A stretch of 24,360 bases of DNA from Rhodocyclaceae bacterium (GCA_013821865.1 PNJM01000005.1:1-24360); one strand, 5' to 3'. Positions 1-7,641 are shown, counted from the first letter of the stretch. Numbers and translations: made by a program. The notes: generated from the letters alone by a model not told the origin.

Positions 1-778
1 AGGCGAATACCATGTCCGGGTAGTCGCCGACCTTCTCGAACTGCTTCTTGGCCTCCAGGCCGATCACCGTCTGATGCAGGCAGACATGGTTCAGCACCGA
101 GCCCAGGCAATAGTTGGTGTCCTTGCGCGAGGCCGCCTCCTCCACCGCTTCGGAGATTGCCAGGCCGAGCGAGCCGGGGTTGTTCGGGTCCTTCTCCAGG
201 GCCGTGCGGCCGGCGTGGGTCATGTCGGTCGGGCTGGCAAACACTTCGGCGCCCCACGTGTGCATCATGGAGCGGCGGAAGGGTTTCTGGTTGTAGCTCA
301 CCTTGACCATGTAGACGCGCACCTCGATGCCGAACATCTGGCCCGCCATGGCCATCGAGGAGCCCCACTGGCCGGCGCCCGTCTCGGTGGTCAGGCGGTT
401 GATGCCGACCAGCTTGTTGAAGTAGGCCTGCGGCACCGAGGTATTGACCTTGTGCGATCCGGCCGGGCTGACGCCTTCGTATTTGTAGTAGATCTTCGCC
501 GGCGTGCCGAGCATCTGCTCCAGGCGCCGGGCGCGGAACATCGGCGTCGGCCGCCACTGGCGGTAGATCTCGCGCACCGGTTCGGGAATCGCGATCCAGC
601 GTTCGCCCGACATTTCCTGCTCGAGCAGCGGGCCGGGGAAAATCGCCAGCATCTGCTCCGGGCCGACCGGCTTGCCGTCGGGACCGAGCGGCGGCAGCGG
701 CGGGTTGGGCATGTCGGCGACAACGTTGTACCAGTGAGTCGGAATATCGGATTCGTCGAGCAATATCTTGGTGGTCAT
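1..778 (-). CDS. trpB: TrpB2-type tryptophan synthase beta chain-like protein (3' end cut by window edge)
   Basis: PLP-dependent beta-chain protein of the TrpB2 subgroup, which makes tryptophan from indole and serine. The 259 residues visible begin [13 protein letters not shown]. The PLP lysine motif AGSHKVN (K110) is present, followed by [10 protein letters not shown] (132-140), which fits the family's substrate loop. The long N-terminal lead before the catalytic lysine ([14 protein letters not shown] and [14 protein letters not shown]) separates it from the classical TrpB1 partner of TrpA. The ATG at 778 is chosen because AAAGGAGG lies a few bases upstream. No trpA or other trp gene is adjacent: the upstream neighbour is the DUF350 gene after a 235-bp gap. 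TrpB2 proteins are usually about 450 residues, so roughly 190 residues lie beyond base 1. The family is secure; its in vivo role (indole salvage or an alternative tryptophan synthase) is inference. Confidence 0.93.
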   Translation of the reverse strand, partial: MTTKILLDESDIPTHWYNVVADMPNPPLPPLGPDGKPVGPEQMLAIFPGPLLEQEMSGERWIAIPEPVREIYRQWRPTPMFRARRLEQMLGTPAKIYYKYEGVSPAGSHKVNTSVPQAYFNKLVGINRLTTETGAGQWGSSMAMAGQMFGIEVRVYMVKVSYNQKPFRRSMMHTWGAEVFASPTDMTHAGRTALEKDPNNPGSLGLAISEAVEEAASRKDTNYCLGSVLNHVCLHQTVIGLEAKKQFEKVGDYPDMVFA

Positions 779-1013
779 CTCACTCCTCCTTTGCGATTGC
801 GGATGGACGGGCCTGGCCCTCTCCCTGAGCCGGATTCTGCAACACTACGACATGATTCTGACACTGACTGAGCGGCCTACCATACCCCAATCGTGCCGGA
901 AAAAGAAGAGGCGGTATACTGCATACATTCGCCCCCTTGCCGTGCGACTGGCTCTCGGCGACCATTTTGCTGTTGATGACGCCCCGGTAAACGCGGGGGG
1001 ATCCAATGTGCGG
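779..1013 (-). other. Gene-free region between the DUF350 gene and trpB2
   Basis: This 235-bp stretch has no credible ORF. It holds a strong Shine-Dalgarno for trpB2 (AAAGGAGG, minus strand, near 785-792), a small inverted repeat GTAT-N5-ATAC at 914-926, and a hairpin CCCCG-N7-CGGGG at 982-998 just after the DUF350 stop codon. Any trpB2 promoter should lie here, but I see no convincing -35/-10 pair. Confidence 0.5.
982..998 (-). terminator. Possible weak terminator hairpin after the DUF350 gene
   Basis: A 5-bp perfect stem (CCCCG / CGGGG) with a 7-nt loop starts about 15 nt beyond the DUF350 stop codon. No U-run follows on the minus strand, so it is at best a weak or factor-assisted stop. 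Confidence 0.25.
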
Positions 1014-1418
1014 TCAATACTCCATGCAGGCGGCATTGATGAGGCCGACACTGACGGACAGCGCGGCCAGGAAGATGGCCGGCGCCAGCTTGCCGGCCGG
1101 GATGTCTCTGGCGATCTGCGGCAGCGCCAGGCGCGCCACGACGTAGGCAGCAATCTGCACGGCGCAGGCAATGACCGACCAGATGGCGAGATCGACCAGG
1201 TTATGGCTGTTCTCGATGACGTTGGCCACCGGCAGGGCGAAGCCGATCAGCGTGCCGGACAGGCTGACCGCCGCCGCGCTGTTGCCCTCGCGGATCAGCG
1301 CGATTTCGCGATAGGGCGTGACTTGCACGTAGACGAAAAGGAACGCGGCCATGATCGACATCGCGATGGCGAAATAGGTGAGAAACGCGGGCAGGGTCGA
1401 GATCGAGTCGGCAAGCAT
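1014..1418 (-). CDS. DUF350 membrane protein (YjfL-like)
   Basis: Small hydrophobic protein of 134 residues with about four membrane segments (roughly 10-32, 48-68, 73-97 and 110-132). It resembles DUF350 proteins such as E. coli YjfL. Family hallmarks visible are the Pro-containing segment VQVTPYREIALIREGN and the small-residue-rich stretch AAAVSLSGTLIGFALP. It is the third member of a trio: the ATP-grasp ligase gene ends 12 bp upstream and the DUF1190 lipoprotein precedes that. In E. coli yjfL, yjfM and yjfC form the same trio, although in a different order. The biochemical role is not established; an inner-membrane partner of the ligase/lipoprotein pair is inference. The ATG at 1418 gives the usual length. 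Confidence 0.85.
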   Translation of the reverse strand: MLADSISTLPAFLTYFAIAMSIMAAFLFVYVQVTPYREIALIREGNSAAAVSLSGTLIGFALPVANVIENSHNLVDLAIWSVIACAVQIAAYVVARLALPQIARDIPAGKLAPAIFLAALSVSVGLINAACMEY

Positions 1419-1430
1419 GGTCGATTCCTC

Positions 1431-2555
1431 TCAGGCGAAGTAATGGGGAAGGAAGTGGCCGGTGTTGGTGGTGATCGGCGTCGCGTCCTCGCGGATGCCC
1501 ATGCCGGCCGGTTCGTCGCCGACGATCCAGGAGCCGATCACCGGATAGCGCCCGCCGAAATCCGGCAGCTGCGCCAGCGCCTGGTACACGAAGCCCTCCG
1601 CGCCGTAGCCGTCGGCATTGCCGCGCCGCGTCCGGCCGCCTTCATGCACGACGATGTCGGCGCCCTCGCGCGAGAAGACCGGCTTCTCGACGTAGCATCC
1701 GCCCAGCGGGGCGGGATCGAAATAGGCCGGCAGCAGGTTCGGGTGATCGGGAAACAGCTCCCACAGCAGGGGCAGCAGCGCCTTGTTGGAGAGGATCATT
1801 TTCCACGGCGGCTCGACCACCGCCATCGCGCCCGTCCGCAGCGCGGCGCCGAATTCCTCGCGCACCATCCATTCCCAGGGATAGAGCTTGAACAGGGTGG
1901 CGATACGCTGATTGGCCAGGTCGACGAAGCGCCCTTCGGCATCGAGGCCGATGTCCTCGACATGGAGGAAGCGCGCATCGATGCCGCCCTGCAGCGCCGT
2001 GTCGGCGACATATTCGAGGTTGACGCGGTCCTCCTCGTTGTCGCGGATGCGGGCGAAGTGCACCGGCTGCGGCAGCCGCACGGCCATTTCGCGCCAGCGC
2101 TCGATGAGCTTTTCGTGCAGCGAGTTGAACTGGTCGTCGTCCGGATGCAGTTCCTGCAGCCAGTGCCATTGTGCGATGGCCGCCTCGACGAGCGAGGTCG
2201 GCGTGTCGGCGTTGTATTCGAGCAGCCTGGGCGGATTGCGGCCGTCGTAGGCAAGGTCGAAGCGACCGTAGAGCGAGGGCTCGCCCTTGTGCCAGGATTC
2301 CCTGATCCAGTCGCCGAATTCGCGCGGGATGCGCAGTTCGGCCCACAGGTCGTTGGCCAGCGCGAAGCCTACCGCGGCGCGGCACAGGCGGTGCAGCTCG
2401 GCCGTGGTTTCCTCCAGCATGTCGATTTCGTCGGCGGAGAAGCGGTAGCAGGCCGATTCGTTCCAGTACACGCCGTCGAGGGAATGGAAGGAGAAGCCCA
2501 TCTGCTCGAACTTTTCCTTCCAGTCCGAACGGGGCCGGGATTGCAGGCGCTGCAT
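1431..2555 (-). CDS. Glutathionylspermidine synthase-like ATP-grasp ligase (YjfC/YgiC-like)
   Basis: A 374-residue member of the GSP-synthase C-terminal ATP-grasp family. These stand-alone proteins lack the amidase half of E. coli Gss and are predicted to form an amide bond using ATP, with unknown substrates. Recognisable blocks: LEYNADTPTSLVEAA (112-126), the ATP-grasp segment EPPWKMILSNKALLPLLWELFP (248-269, strongly family-typical), and GGCYVEKPVFSREGAD (285-300). The C-terminus TNTGHFLPHYFA also matches the family. The ATG at 2555 shares one base with the upstream lipoprotein stop (TGATG), showing coupling, and upstream in-frame starts lie inside that gene. Calling it a true glutathionylspermidine synthase would be unsafe: no amidase domain and no polyamine genes are nearby. 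Confidence 0.9.
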   Translation of the reverse strand: MQRLQSRPRSDWKEKFEQMGFSFHSLDGVYWNESACYRFSADEIDMLEETTAELHRLCRAAVGFALANDLWAELRIPREFGDWIRESWHKGEPSLYGRFDLAYDGRNPPRLLEYNADTPTSLVEAAIAQWHWLQELHPDDDQFNSLHEKLIERWREMAVRLPQPVHFARIRDNEEDRVNLEYVADTALQGGIDARFLHVEDIGLDAEGRFVDLANQRIATLFKLYPWEWMVREEFGAALRTGAMAVVEPPWKMILSNKALLPLLWELFPDHPNLLPAYFDPAPLGGCYVEKPVFSREGADIVVHEGGRTRRGNADGYGAEGFVYQALAQLPDFGGRYPVIGSWIVGDEPAGMGIREDATPITTNTGHFLPHYFA

Positions 2556-2890
2556 CAGGAGCCGCCGCCGTGCGAGGAAGCCGAGGAGCCGAAACCGCCG
2601 CGGCTGACGGTGCCCACCGCCCGGCTGCCCGGCTGGCGCATCGCATCGGAACTGCCCATGTGCGTGCCGCCGTAGGTGCCGCCGCGGAAGCCCGGACCAT
2701 AGTAGTAGCCGGTCGGATGCCGGTTGTCGGCCGGATCGCACTTCTGGATGCCCCACTCCTCGGTGCAGTCGCGCAGCGACTTATAGACCTGGCGCCGCTC
2801 CGGCTCCTGCTCGCAGCCGGCCAGCGAGAGGGTGCCGAGCAGCACCAGCGCGACCCTGGTCGAGCACCTGCGTTTCCTGTCCGCCTTCAC
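2555..2890 (-). CDS. DUF1190 lipoprotein (YjfM/YgiB-like)
   Basis: A 111-residue predicted lipoprotein. A basic n-region (KADRKRR) is followed by a hydrophobic stretch and the lipobox LAGC, with Cys26 as the lipidated residue. The mature part carries YKSLRDCTEEWGIQKCD, with two conserved cysteines, then YYYGPGFRGG and a Gly/Ser-rich tail ending RGGFGSSASSHGGGS, all typical of YgiB/YjfM. The start is a GTG at 2890 that overlaps the coaX stop by 4 nt (GTGA); its stop overlaps the ATP-grasp gene by 1 nt. Family members sit next to YgiC/YjfC-type ligases in many proteobacteria. The function is unknown; the low-complexity tail is a candidate substrate for the adjacent ligase (inference). Confidence 0.88.
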   Translation of the reverse strand: MKADRKRRCSTRVALVLLGTLSLAGCEQEPERRQVYKSLRDCTEEWGIQKCDPADNRHPTGYYYGPGFRGGTYGGTHMGSSDAMRQPGSRAVGTVSRGGFGSSASSHGGGS

Positions 2891-3618
2891 GCGCCCTCCT
2901 CTTGCGCAAGACCGATCTGCGCGAGGCCTTCCAGCACCAGGTTATCGACCTGGGTTCTCGGGATGCGCAGCAGATCGAAGAACTGCGTCGCCGCGCCGCC
3001 GCTGACGAGGCAAACGGCATCCGGATAGGCGGCAACCTGGGCGAACATGCGCTCGATGGCGCCGGCCTGCGCGTGCAGGCAGCCGCTGACGATGGCATCC
3101 GCCGTGCTGCGCGGCAGTCCTGCAAACTTGCCATCGGCGAGCGGCAGCTGCGCGGTGTTGCGCGACAGCGAGAGGCGCATGAGGTCGAACCCGGGCAGGA
3201 TCAGGCCGCCCTGGAACGTTCCTTCGGCATCGAGCACGTCGGCCGTGGTCGCCGTGCCGGCACACACGACGAGGCAGGCGCCCTGATGCAGCCGGCGTGC
3301 GCCGATGAGCGCCGCCCAGCGGTCGGCGCCGAGCTGCTCCGGGTTGTCGTAGAGGTTGCGCACGCCGCACTGCCCCGGCCGGCCGCGCACCCAGGTCACC
3401 GGGATTTCCAGCGCCGCCAGCATGGCCTGCACGATCTCGCCGACCCGGGGGCCGGCGACGTTGGCGACCACGGCGCGCTCCGCGCGCGGCTGCTGCCGCA
3501 GCAAGTCGCCCAAGCCGGCCAGGTCGGCATAGTCGAGCGGGCCTTGCGCCAGCCACTTCGCGCCGTCATGCACGCCCCACTTTAGGCGGGTGTTGCCGCA
3601 GTCGATGGCGAGAATCAT
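2887..3618 (-). CDS. coaX: Type III pantothenate kinase
   Basis: Catalyses ATP-dependent phosphorylation of pantothenate, the first step of coenzyme A synthesis, in the cytoplasm. The 243 residues show the ASKHA-fold phosphate-1 motif AIDCGNTRLKWG (4-15), the GADRW block (97-101) with the expected catalytic Asp99, and GTATTAD (121-127) followed by GGLILPG (137-143). The residues before GTATT are VVCA; many homologues have an Asp there, so the position is divergent, though I would not call the enzyme inactive. The length is typical for the family. The ATG at 3618 overlaps the birA stop by 4 nt (ATGA), and the coaX stop overlaps the following GTG start. A birA-coaX pair is common in betaproteobacteria, and no coaA-type kinase is visible in the window. 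Confidence 0.95.
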   Translation of the reverse strand: MILAIDCGNTRLKWGVHDGAKWLAQGPLDYADLAGLGDLLRQQPRAERAVVANVAGPRVGEIVQAMLAALEIPVTWVRGRPGQCGVRNLYDNPEQLGADRWAALIGARRLHQGACLVVCAGTATTADVLDAEGTFQGGLILPGFDLMRLSLSRNTAQLPLADGKFAGLPRSTADAIVSGCLHAQAGAIERMFAQVAAYPDAVCLVSGGAATQFFDLLRIPRTQVDNLVLEGLAQIGLAQEEGA

Positions 3619-4430
3619 GGATTTGCCGTCCTCAGCGAGACTTCGCCGCTGACAATGCGCTTCATGCCGGCAGCCGTCTCGAGCAGCAGGGCGCCATCGG
3701 CGTCCACACCCGCGCAGCGGCCTTCAACCGGCTGCGCGCCGTCGGCAAGAATGCGCACGGTCCGTCCAGTGTAGGCGTGGCGTGAAAGCCACTCCTCGAT
3801 GAACGCCGCAAAACCGGAACGGGCGAACTCGTCAAGCATGACGGCAAGTTCGGCAAGAACGCCCGCCAGCAGCAGATTGCGCGATGGCGCGAAGGGCATC
3901 ACTGAAGACAGATCGGCCGCCTGAATGCCGACCGCTTCGGCAATGGCCCGCGGCAGGCGCACGTTGAGGCCGATGCCGATGACGGCTGCCTGGGTGCCGC
4001 CGCCCGTCATGGTTTCAACCAGGATGCCGCCCAGCTTGCCGTCCGCCGCAAGGATGTCGTTCGGCCACTTGAGCCGGATGCCCGCGGCGCCGTTTTTCTC
4101 CAGTGTGCGCGCCACGGCAACGCCGACCGCAAGGCTGAGGCCTGCGAGCAGCGGCGTACCCGCCGGAAAGCGCCAGTACAGGGAAAAGGTCAGGCTGTCG
4201 CCGGGCGCGGACAGCCAGCTGCGCCCGCGCCGGCCGCGACCCGCGGTCTGCCGCTCGCAGGCGATGACGCTGCCGGATGGCGCGCCCAGCGGGGCGCGGT
4301 CGAGCAGCAGGGTGCTGGTCGATTCGCAGGTATCGAGGACGTCAACGCGGAAGCTCGGCGCCAGAGCGCCGAGGGCCGCATTGACCACTGCGGCATCAAG
4401 CTGCTCGAACTGATGATCTTTGTCGGCCAC
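3615..4430 (-). CDS. birA: Biotin--[acetyl-CoA-carboxylase] ligase, monofunctional
   Basis: Activates biotin to biotinyl-5'-AMP and transfers it to the biotin carrier protein of acetyl-CoA carboxylase. The 271 residues include the biotinyl-AMP loop GRGRRGRSW (64-72), KWPNDI (121-126) and GKLGGILVE (131-139), with a small C-terminal domain ending in GEVSLR. The protein lacks the N-terminal winged-helix domain of E. coli BirA: only about 25 residues precede the catalytic domain. It is therefore a ligase without the biotin-operon repressor function. The start is GTG at 4430. No good Shine-Dalgarno precedes it, but an in-frame TGA lies seven codons upstream, so little room remains for another start. 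It follows ntrC by 39 nt. Confidence 0.94.
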   Translation of the reverse strand: MADKDHQFEQLDAAVVNAALGALAPSFRVDVLDTCESTSTLLLDRAPLGAPSGSVIACERQTAGRGRRGRSWLSAPGDSLTFSLYWRFPAGTPLLAGLSLAVGVAVARTLEKNGAAGIRLKWPNDILAADGKLGGILVETMTGGGTQAAVIGIGLNVRLPRAIAEAVGIQAADLSSVMPFAPSRNLLLAGVLAELAVMLDEFARSGFAAFIEEWLSRHAYTGRTVRILADGAQPVEGRCAGVDADGALLLETAAGMKRIVSGEVSLRTANP

Positions 4431-4469
4431 GCACGCGCAGGAAGGAACTCACGTGGCGCCTATCTTATC

Positions 4470-5888
4470 TTATTGCTCGTCGCTGTCCGCGCCCTTCGCC
4501 CCCTCGATGCCCAGATCATGGATCTTGCGCGTAATGGTGTTGCGGCCGATGCCGAGCATCTGCGCCGCTTCGATGCGGCGGCCGGCGGAGGCGATGAGCG
4601 CATGGCGGATCAGGGTGCGCTCGAAATCGCGCGACAGCTGATCCCATACGCCGCCCAGATGGCTCGCCAGCAGGCGGTCGGCCTCTGCTCCCAGCGTAAC
4701 CTTCCAGTCGTTGCCGATTTCACGCGGCGCCTGTTCGCGCAGTTCGGGCGGCAGGTCCGCCACTTCGATGGTCTGCCCCGGCGCCATGACGGTGAGCCAG
4801 TGGCAAATATTCTCCAGCTGGCGCACGTTGCCCGGGAATTCCAGCGTGGCGAGGAATTTCAGCGCCGCATCCGACATGCGCTTTGGCTCGACGCCCAGTT
4901 CCTGCGCGCTCTTCTGCATGAAATGCCTGGCCAGCAGCGGAACATCCTCGCGCCGTTCGCGCAACGGCGGCAGGCGCAGGCGGATGACGTTGAGCCGGTG
5001 GAACAGATCCTCGCGAAACAGCCCCTGCTTGACCCTCTCCTCGAGGTTCTGGTGCGTGGCGGCGATGACGCGCACATTGGCCTTGATCGGCTGGTGGCCG
5101 CCGACGCGATAGAAGTTGCCGTCGGAAAGCACCCGCAGCAGGCGCGTCTGCAGTTCGGCCGGCATGTCGCCGATCTCGTCGAGAAACAGCGTGCCGCCCT
5201 CGGCCTGCTCGAAGCGGCCGCGCCGCATGGTGGTGGCGCCGGTAAAGGCGCCGCGCTCGTGGCCGAACAGCTCGGATTCGAGCAGGTCGCGCGGTATCGC
5301 CGCGGTGTTGATGGCGACGAAGGGCTTGTCGGCGCGCGGGCTGTGCCGGTGCAGGGCGCGGGCGACGAGCTCCTTGCCGGTGCCCGATTCGCCGTTGATG
5401 AGTACCGTGGCGTGCGATTGCGAGAGGCGGCCGATGGCGCGAAACACCTCCTGCATCGAAGCCGCCTTGCCGAGTATCTCCGGCGCCATGGCGGCGGCTT
5501 CGGGTGCGCTGTCCTGGCGCGTGCTTTCCTCGATGGCGCGGCGCACCAGTTCCACCGCCTGGTCGACGTCGAAAGGCTTGGGCAGGTACTCGAAGGCGCC
5601 GCCCTGGAATGCTGCCACCGCGCTGTCCAGATCGGAGTAGGCGGTCATGATGATGACCGGGATATTCGGAAAGCGGCTCTTCACCTTCTGCAGCAGCGAC
5701 AGGCCCGATTCGCCCGGCATGCGGATATCGGACACCAGCACCTGGGGCGGCGGCGCGCCGGCATCGAGGGTCGCGAGCGCCTCGGCCGCCGAGCCGAAGC
5801 TCTTGAATTCGATTTCCTCTCGCGCCAAGGCCTTTTCGAACACCCAGCGGATGGAACGGTCGTCGTCAATAATCCAGACCGGGTTCAT
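4470..5888 (-). CDS. ntrC: Nitrogen regulation response regulator NtrC
   Basis: Sigma-54 enhancer-binding activator of nitrogen-scavenging genes, phosphorylated by NtrB. The 472 residues comprise a receiver domain (acidic pocket DDD 8-10, phospho-acceptor Asp54 in VSDIRMPG, Lys104), then an AAA+ domain. The latter has Walker A GESGTGKE (166-173), the sigma-54 contact loop GAFTGA (213-218) and Walker B GGTLFLDEIGDM (231-242). A Fis-type helix-turn-helix ends the protein (FERTLIRHALIASAG ... AAQMLGIGRNTITRKI). The ATG at 5888 overlaps the ntrB stop by 4 nt (ATGA), so the pair is translationally coupled. NtrC-type palindromes lie ahead of glnA in this window (9198-9245), a plausible direct target. 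Confidence 0.97.
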   Translation of the reverse strand: MNPVWIIDDDRSIRWVFEKALAREEIEFKSFGSAAEALATLDAGAPPPQVLVSDIRMPGESGLSLLQKVKSRFPNIPVIIMTAYSDLDSAVAAFQGGAFEYLPKPFDVDQAVELVRRAIEESTRQDSAPEAAAMAPEILGKAASMQEVFRAIGRLSQSHATVLINGESGTGKELVARALHRHSPRADKPFVAINTAAIPRDLLESELFGHERGAFTGATTMRRGRFEQAEGGTLFLDEIGDMPAELQTRLLRVLSDGNFYRVGGHQPIKANVRVIAATHQNLEERVKQGLFREDLFHRLNVIRLRLPPLRERREDVPLLARHFMQKSAQELGVEPKRMSDAALKFLATLEFPGNVRQLENICHWLTVMAPGQTIEVADLPPELREQAPREIGNDWKVTLGAEADRLLASHLGGVWDQLSRDFERTLIRHALIASAGRRIEAAQMLGIGRNTITRKIHDLGIEGAKGADSDEQ

Positions 5889-6964
5889 CGTTTTTCCTCG
5901 TTATTGTTGCGCAGCGGCAGAAGAATGGAGAAACAGGTGCGGCCCGGACGGCTTTCGGCTTCAATGGTGCCATGGTGCTGCTGAATGAAGTTCTGCGCCA
6001 GCGTCAGGCCCAGCCCGCTGCCGCCTTCGCGCCCGGACACGAGAGGATAGAAGATCTGCTCGCGGATGGCGTCGGGGATGCCGGGGCCGTTGTCGATCAC
6101 CTGCAGCTGCAGCGCCAGCCGGTAGCGGCGCTTGGCCAGCGTCACCTGCCGCACCGCGCGCGTGCGCAAGACGATCTCGCCGCTGCCGTCCATGGCCTGG
6201 GCCGCATTGCGGGCGATGTTGAGGATGGCCTGGATCAGCTGCTCCCGGTCGCCGGTGAGATCCGGCAGGCTGGTATCGTAGTCCCGCGTCACCCTTACGT
6301 CGGCAAACTCGGCAAGGATGAGGGAGCGCACCCGCTCGAGGATTTCGTGCATGCTCACCGGCTGCGGCTGCATCAGGCGATGCGAGGTGAGCAGGCGGTT
6401 CATCAGTTCCTGCAGCCGGTCCGCCTCCTTGATGATGACCTGGGTGTACTCGCGCAGTTGCGGATTGTTGAGTTCGCGCTCCAGCAACTGGGCCGAGCCG
6501 CGGATGCCGCCGAGCGGATTCTTGATCTCGTGGGCCAGATTGCGGATGAGCTCGCGGTTGGCCTGCTGCTGCTCGGCCAGCCGCTCCTCGCGCGCCGTCC
6601 TGAGCTGCGTGTCGATGGGGCGGAATTCGAGCAGCAGGCGGATGGCGCCCGCCTCCACCGGCGTCACGGTGCAGTCAAGATGCAGGGCTTCCGGGCCGTG
6701 CCGGTGTACGGTGAGGTTCTGCCCGGTGTAGCTCCAGTTGCTGGCGAGTGCATTGTCGAGCGCTGCCGACAGGCCGGGCGGCTCGCCGAGCAGGTGTGCA
6801 AGCGGTTGCTTCAGCAACTGCCTGCCACTCACCGCAAAGAGGTTTTCCGCCGCCGGATTGACGTACAGGATGATCAGGTCGTCATCGAGCAGGATGACGG
6901 CCGAGGAGAGCAGGTCGAGCCCGCCGAATGAAGAGGGGGAGGAGCGGTTTTCGCGTGCGGTCAT
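5885..6964 (-). CDS. ntrB: Nitrogen regulation sensor histidine kinase NtrB
   Basis: Cytoplasmic two-component kinase/phosphatase that controls NtrC in response to PII and nitrogen status. The 359 residues hold an N-terminal PAS domain (about 15-115, with IILYVNPAAENLF) and an H-box LAHEIKNPLGGIRGSAQLL (143-161) with phospho-acceptor His145. The kinase core follows: N-box LNIARNAAQAM (248-258), G1 DNGPGIP (291-297) and G2 GGSGLGLTLAQ (314-324). There is no transmembrane segment or extracytoplasmic sensor, as expected for NtrB rather than a membrane NtrY. It lies 48 nt after the DUF4124 gene and overlaps ntrC by 4 nt, so the three are one transcriptional unit. Confidence 0.96.
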   Translation of the reverse strand: MTARENRSSPSSFGGLDLLSSAVILLDDDLIILYVNPAAENLFAVSGRQLLKQPLAHLLGEPPGLSAALDNALASNWSYTGQNLTVHRHGPEALHLDCTVTPVEAGAIRLLLEFRPIDTQLRTAREERLAEQQQANRELIRNLAHEIKNPLGGIRGSAQLLERELNNPQLREYTQVIIKEADRLQELMNRLLTSHRLMQPQPVSMHEILERVRSLILAEFADVRVTRDYDTSLPDLTGDREQLIQAILNIARNAAQAMDGSGEIVLRTRAVRQVTLAKRRYRLALQLQVIDNGPGIPDAIREQIFYPLVSGREGGSGLGLTLAQNFIQQHHGTIEAESRPGRTCFSILLPLRNNNEEKR

Positions 6965-7012
6965 GCTTTCAGAGTAGCAAAAACCGCACCATCCTGCGCC
7001 TTCCGGCGCCAG

Positions 7013-7531
7013 TCATCGAAGATTGCCGATTTCCCTCTTCAGCGCCTCGATGTTGCGCTCGTGCAGGGCAAGCTTGTCCTTGTAACCCTGGAGCCGCTCC
7101 TGCACCTTCGCCGCATTGATGGCCCCCCCGGCAATGCGTTCATGGGGATGCACGATGCCTTCCTGCTCGGACAGGTCTTTCCTGGCCTGCTCCAGGTTCT
7201 TCTGTTCGTTGGCCAGTTCCTGATCGAGGATCTTGCGGCGATCGTTGTCGCGCGCCTTCTGCGTGTCGCCGTCCACCTTGGGGAAATTGGCCGGCGAGGG
7301 AGTCGAAACCCGTCCGCCTGGAACGGTGGATAGCTTGTCCTGGCTCAGCACCTTGCAGCTCTTGGCCGCGCTACGGGCATTGGTGTAGGTGATGTGGCCG
7401 TCGGCGTCGATGCATTTATAGACGTCGGCGTGCGCCGGCACGGCCGCGAAGGCAAGCACCAGTACCGATACTGAAATAAATTTCCTGCTAATATTTATAA
7501 TGTTCCACCCGAAACCAATAACTGACTTCAA
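7013..7531 (-). CDS. DUF4124 domain-containing periplasmic coiled-coil protein
   Basis: A predicted exported protein. A signal peptide (hydrophobic ISVSVLVLAFAAVPAHA, cleavage expected before DVYKC) leads into a DUF4124 module, DVYKCIDADGHITYTN, with a Cys pair (YKC ... KSC). A long charged helical segment (about 85-172, ILDQELANEQKNLEQARKDL) is a likely coiled coil. This kind of gene commonly sits between glnA and ntrBC in betaproteobacteria; its function is unknown. The longest frame starts with TTG at 7531. A promoter-like -10 box overlaps that codon, so the true start may be downstream, for example the ATT at about 7501, which would give the compact signal peptide MINISRKF. No ATG fits. 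The gene call is firm; the start is not. Confidence 0.8.
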   Translation of the reverse strand: MKSVIGFGWNIINISRKFISVSVLVLAFAAVPAHADVYKCIDADGHITYTNARSAAKSCKVLSQDKLSTVPGGRVSTPSPANFPKVDGDTQKARDNDRRKILDQELANEQKNLEQARKDLSEQEGIVHPHERIAGGAINAAKVQERLQGYKDKLALHERNIEALKREIGNLR

Positions 7532-7559
7532 GTGTATGCGAAGAACCGTTCTTTCACAA
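7531..7559 (-). promoter_or_regulatory. Possible sigma-70 promoter with internal palindrome, ahead of the DUF4124-ntrBC unit
   Basis: On the minus strand TTGTGA (7559-7554) and TACACT (7536-7531) are separated by 17 nt, each matching 4 of 6 consensus positions. The spacer contains the palindrome AAGAAC-C-GTTCTT (7541-7553), a possible operator. It lies directly downstream of the glnA terminator, where a promoter for the ntrBC unit would be needed. Confidence 0.4.
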
Positions 7560-7585
7560 ACGCTTCAAGGCCACGCAAGCGCACA

Positions 7586-7613
7586 AAAAAAGACGGCCTT
7601 GGCCGTCTTTTTT
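7586..7613 (-). terminator. Bidirectional intrinsic terminator after glnA
   Basis: A perfect stem GACGGCC / GGCCGTC with a very short loop is flanked by an A-run on one side and a T-run on the other, so it can work on both strands. It starts 29 nt past the glnA stop codon and separates glnA from the ntrBC unit. A second small hairpin (GGCGC-TTT-GCGCC, 7621-7633) lies between it and glnA. Confidence 0.92.
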
Positions 7614-7641
7614 CAAATATGGCGCTTTGCGCCTGTCGCTC

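Noticed and set aside
768..2675. Long plus-strand open frame (635 codons) opposite the YjfC/YjfL region
   Set aside because: It is the antisense shadow of high-GC coding sequence: Arg/Asp/His-rich composition, no recognisable domain, and it spans two real minus-strand genes and their spacers.
4413..5984. Plus-strand open frame opposite ntrC (523 codons)
   Set aside because: Antisense to an unambiguous NtrC with all motifs; low-complexity composition and no ribosome-binding site.
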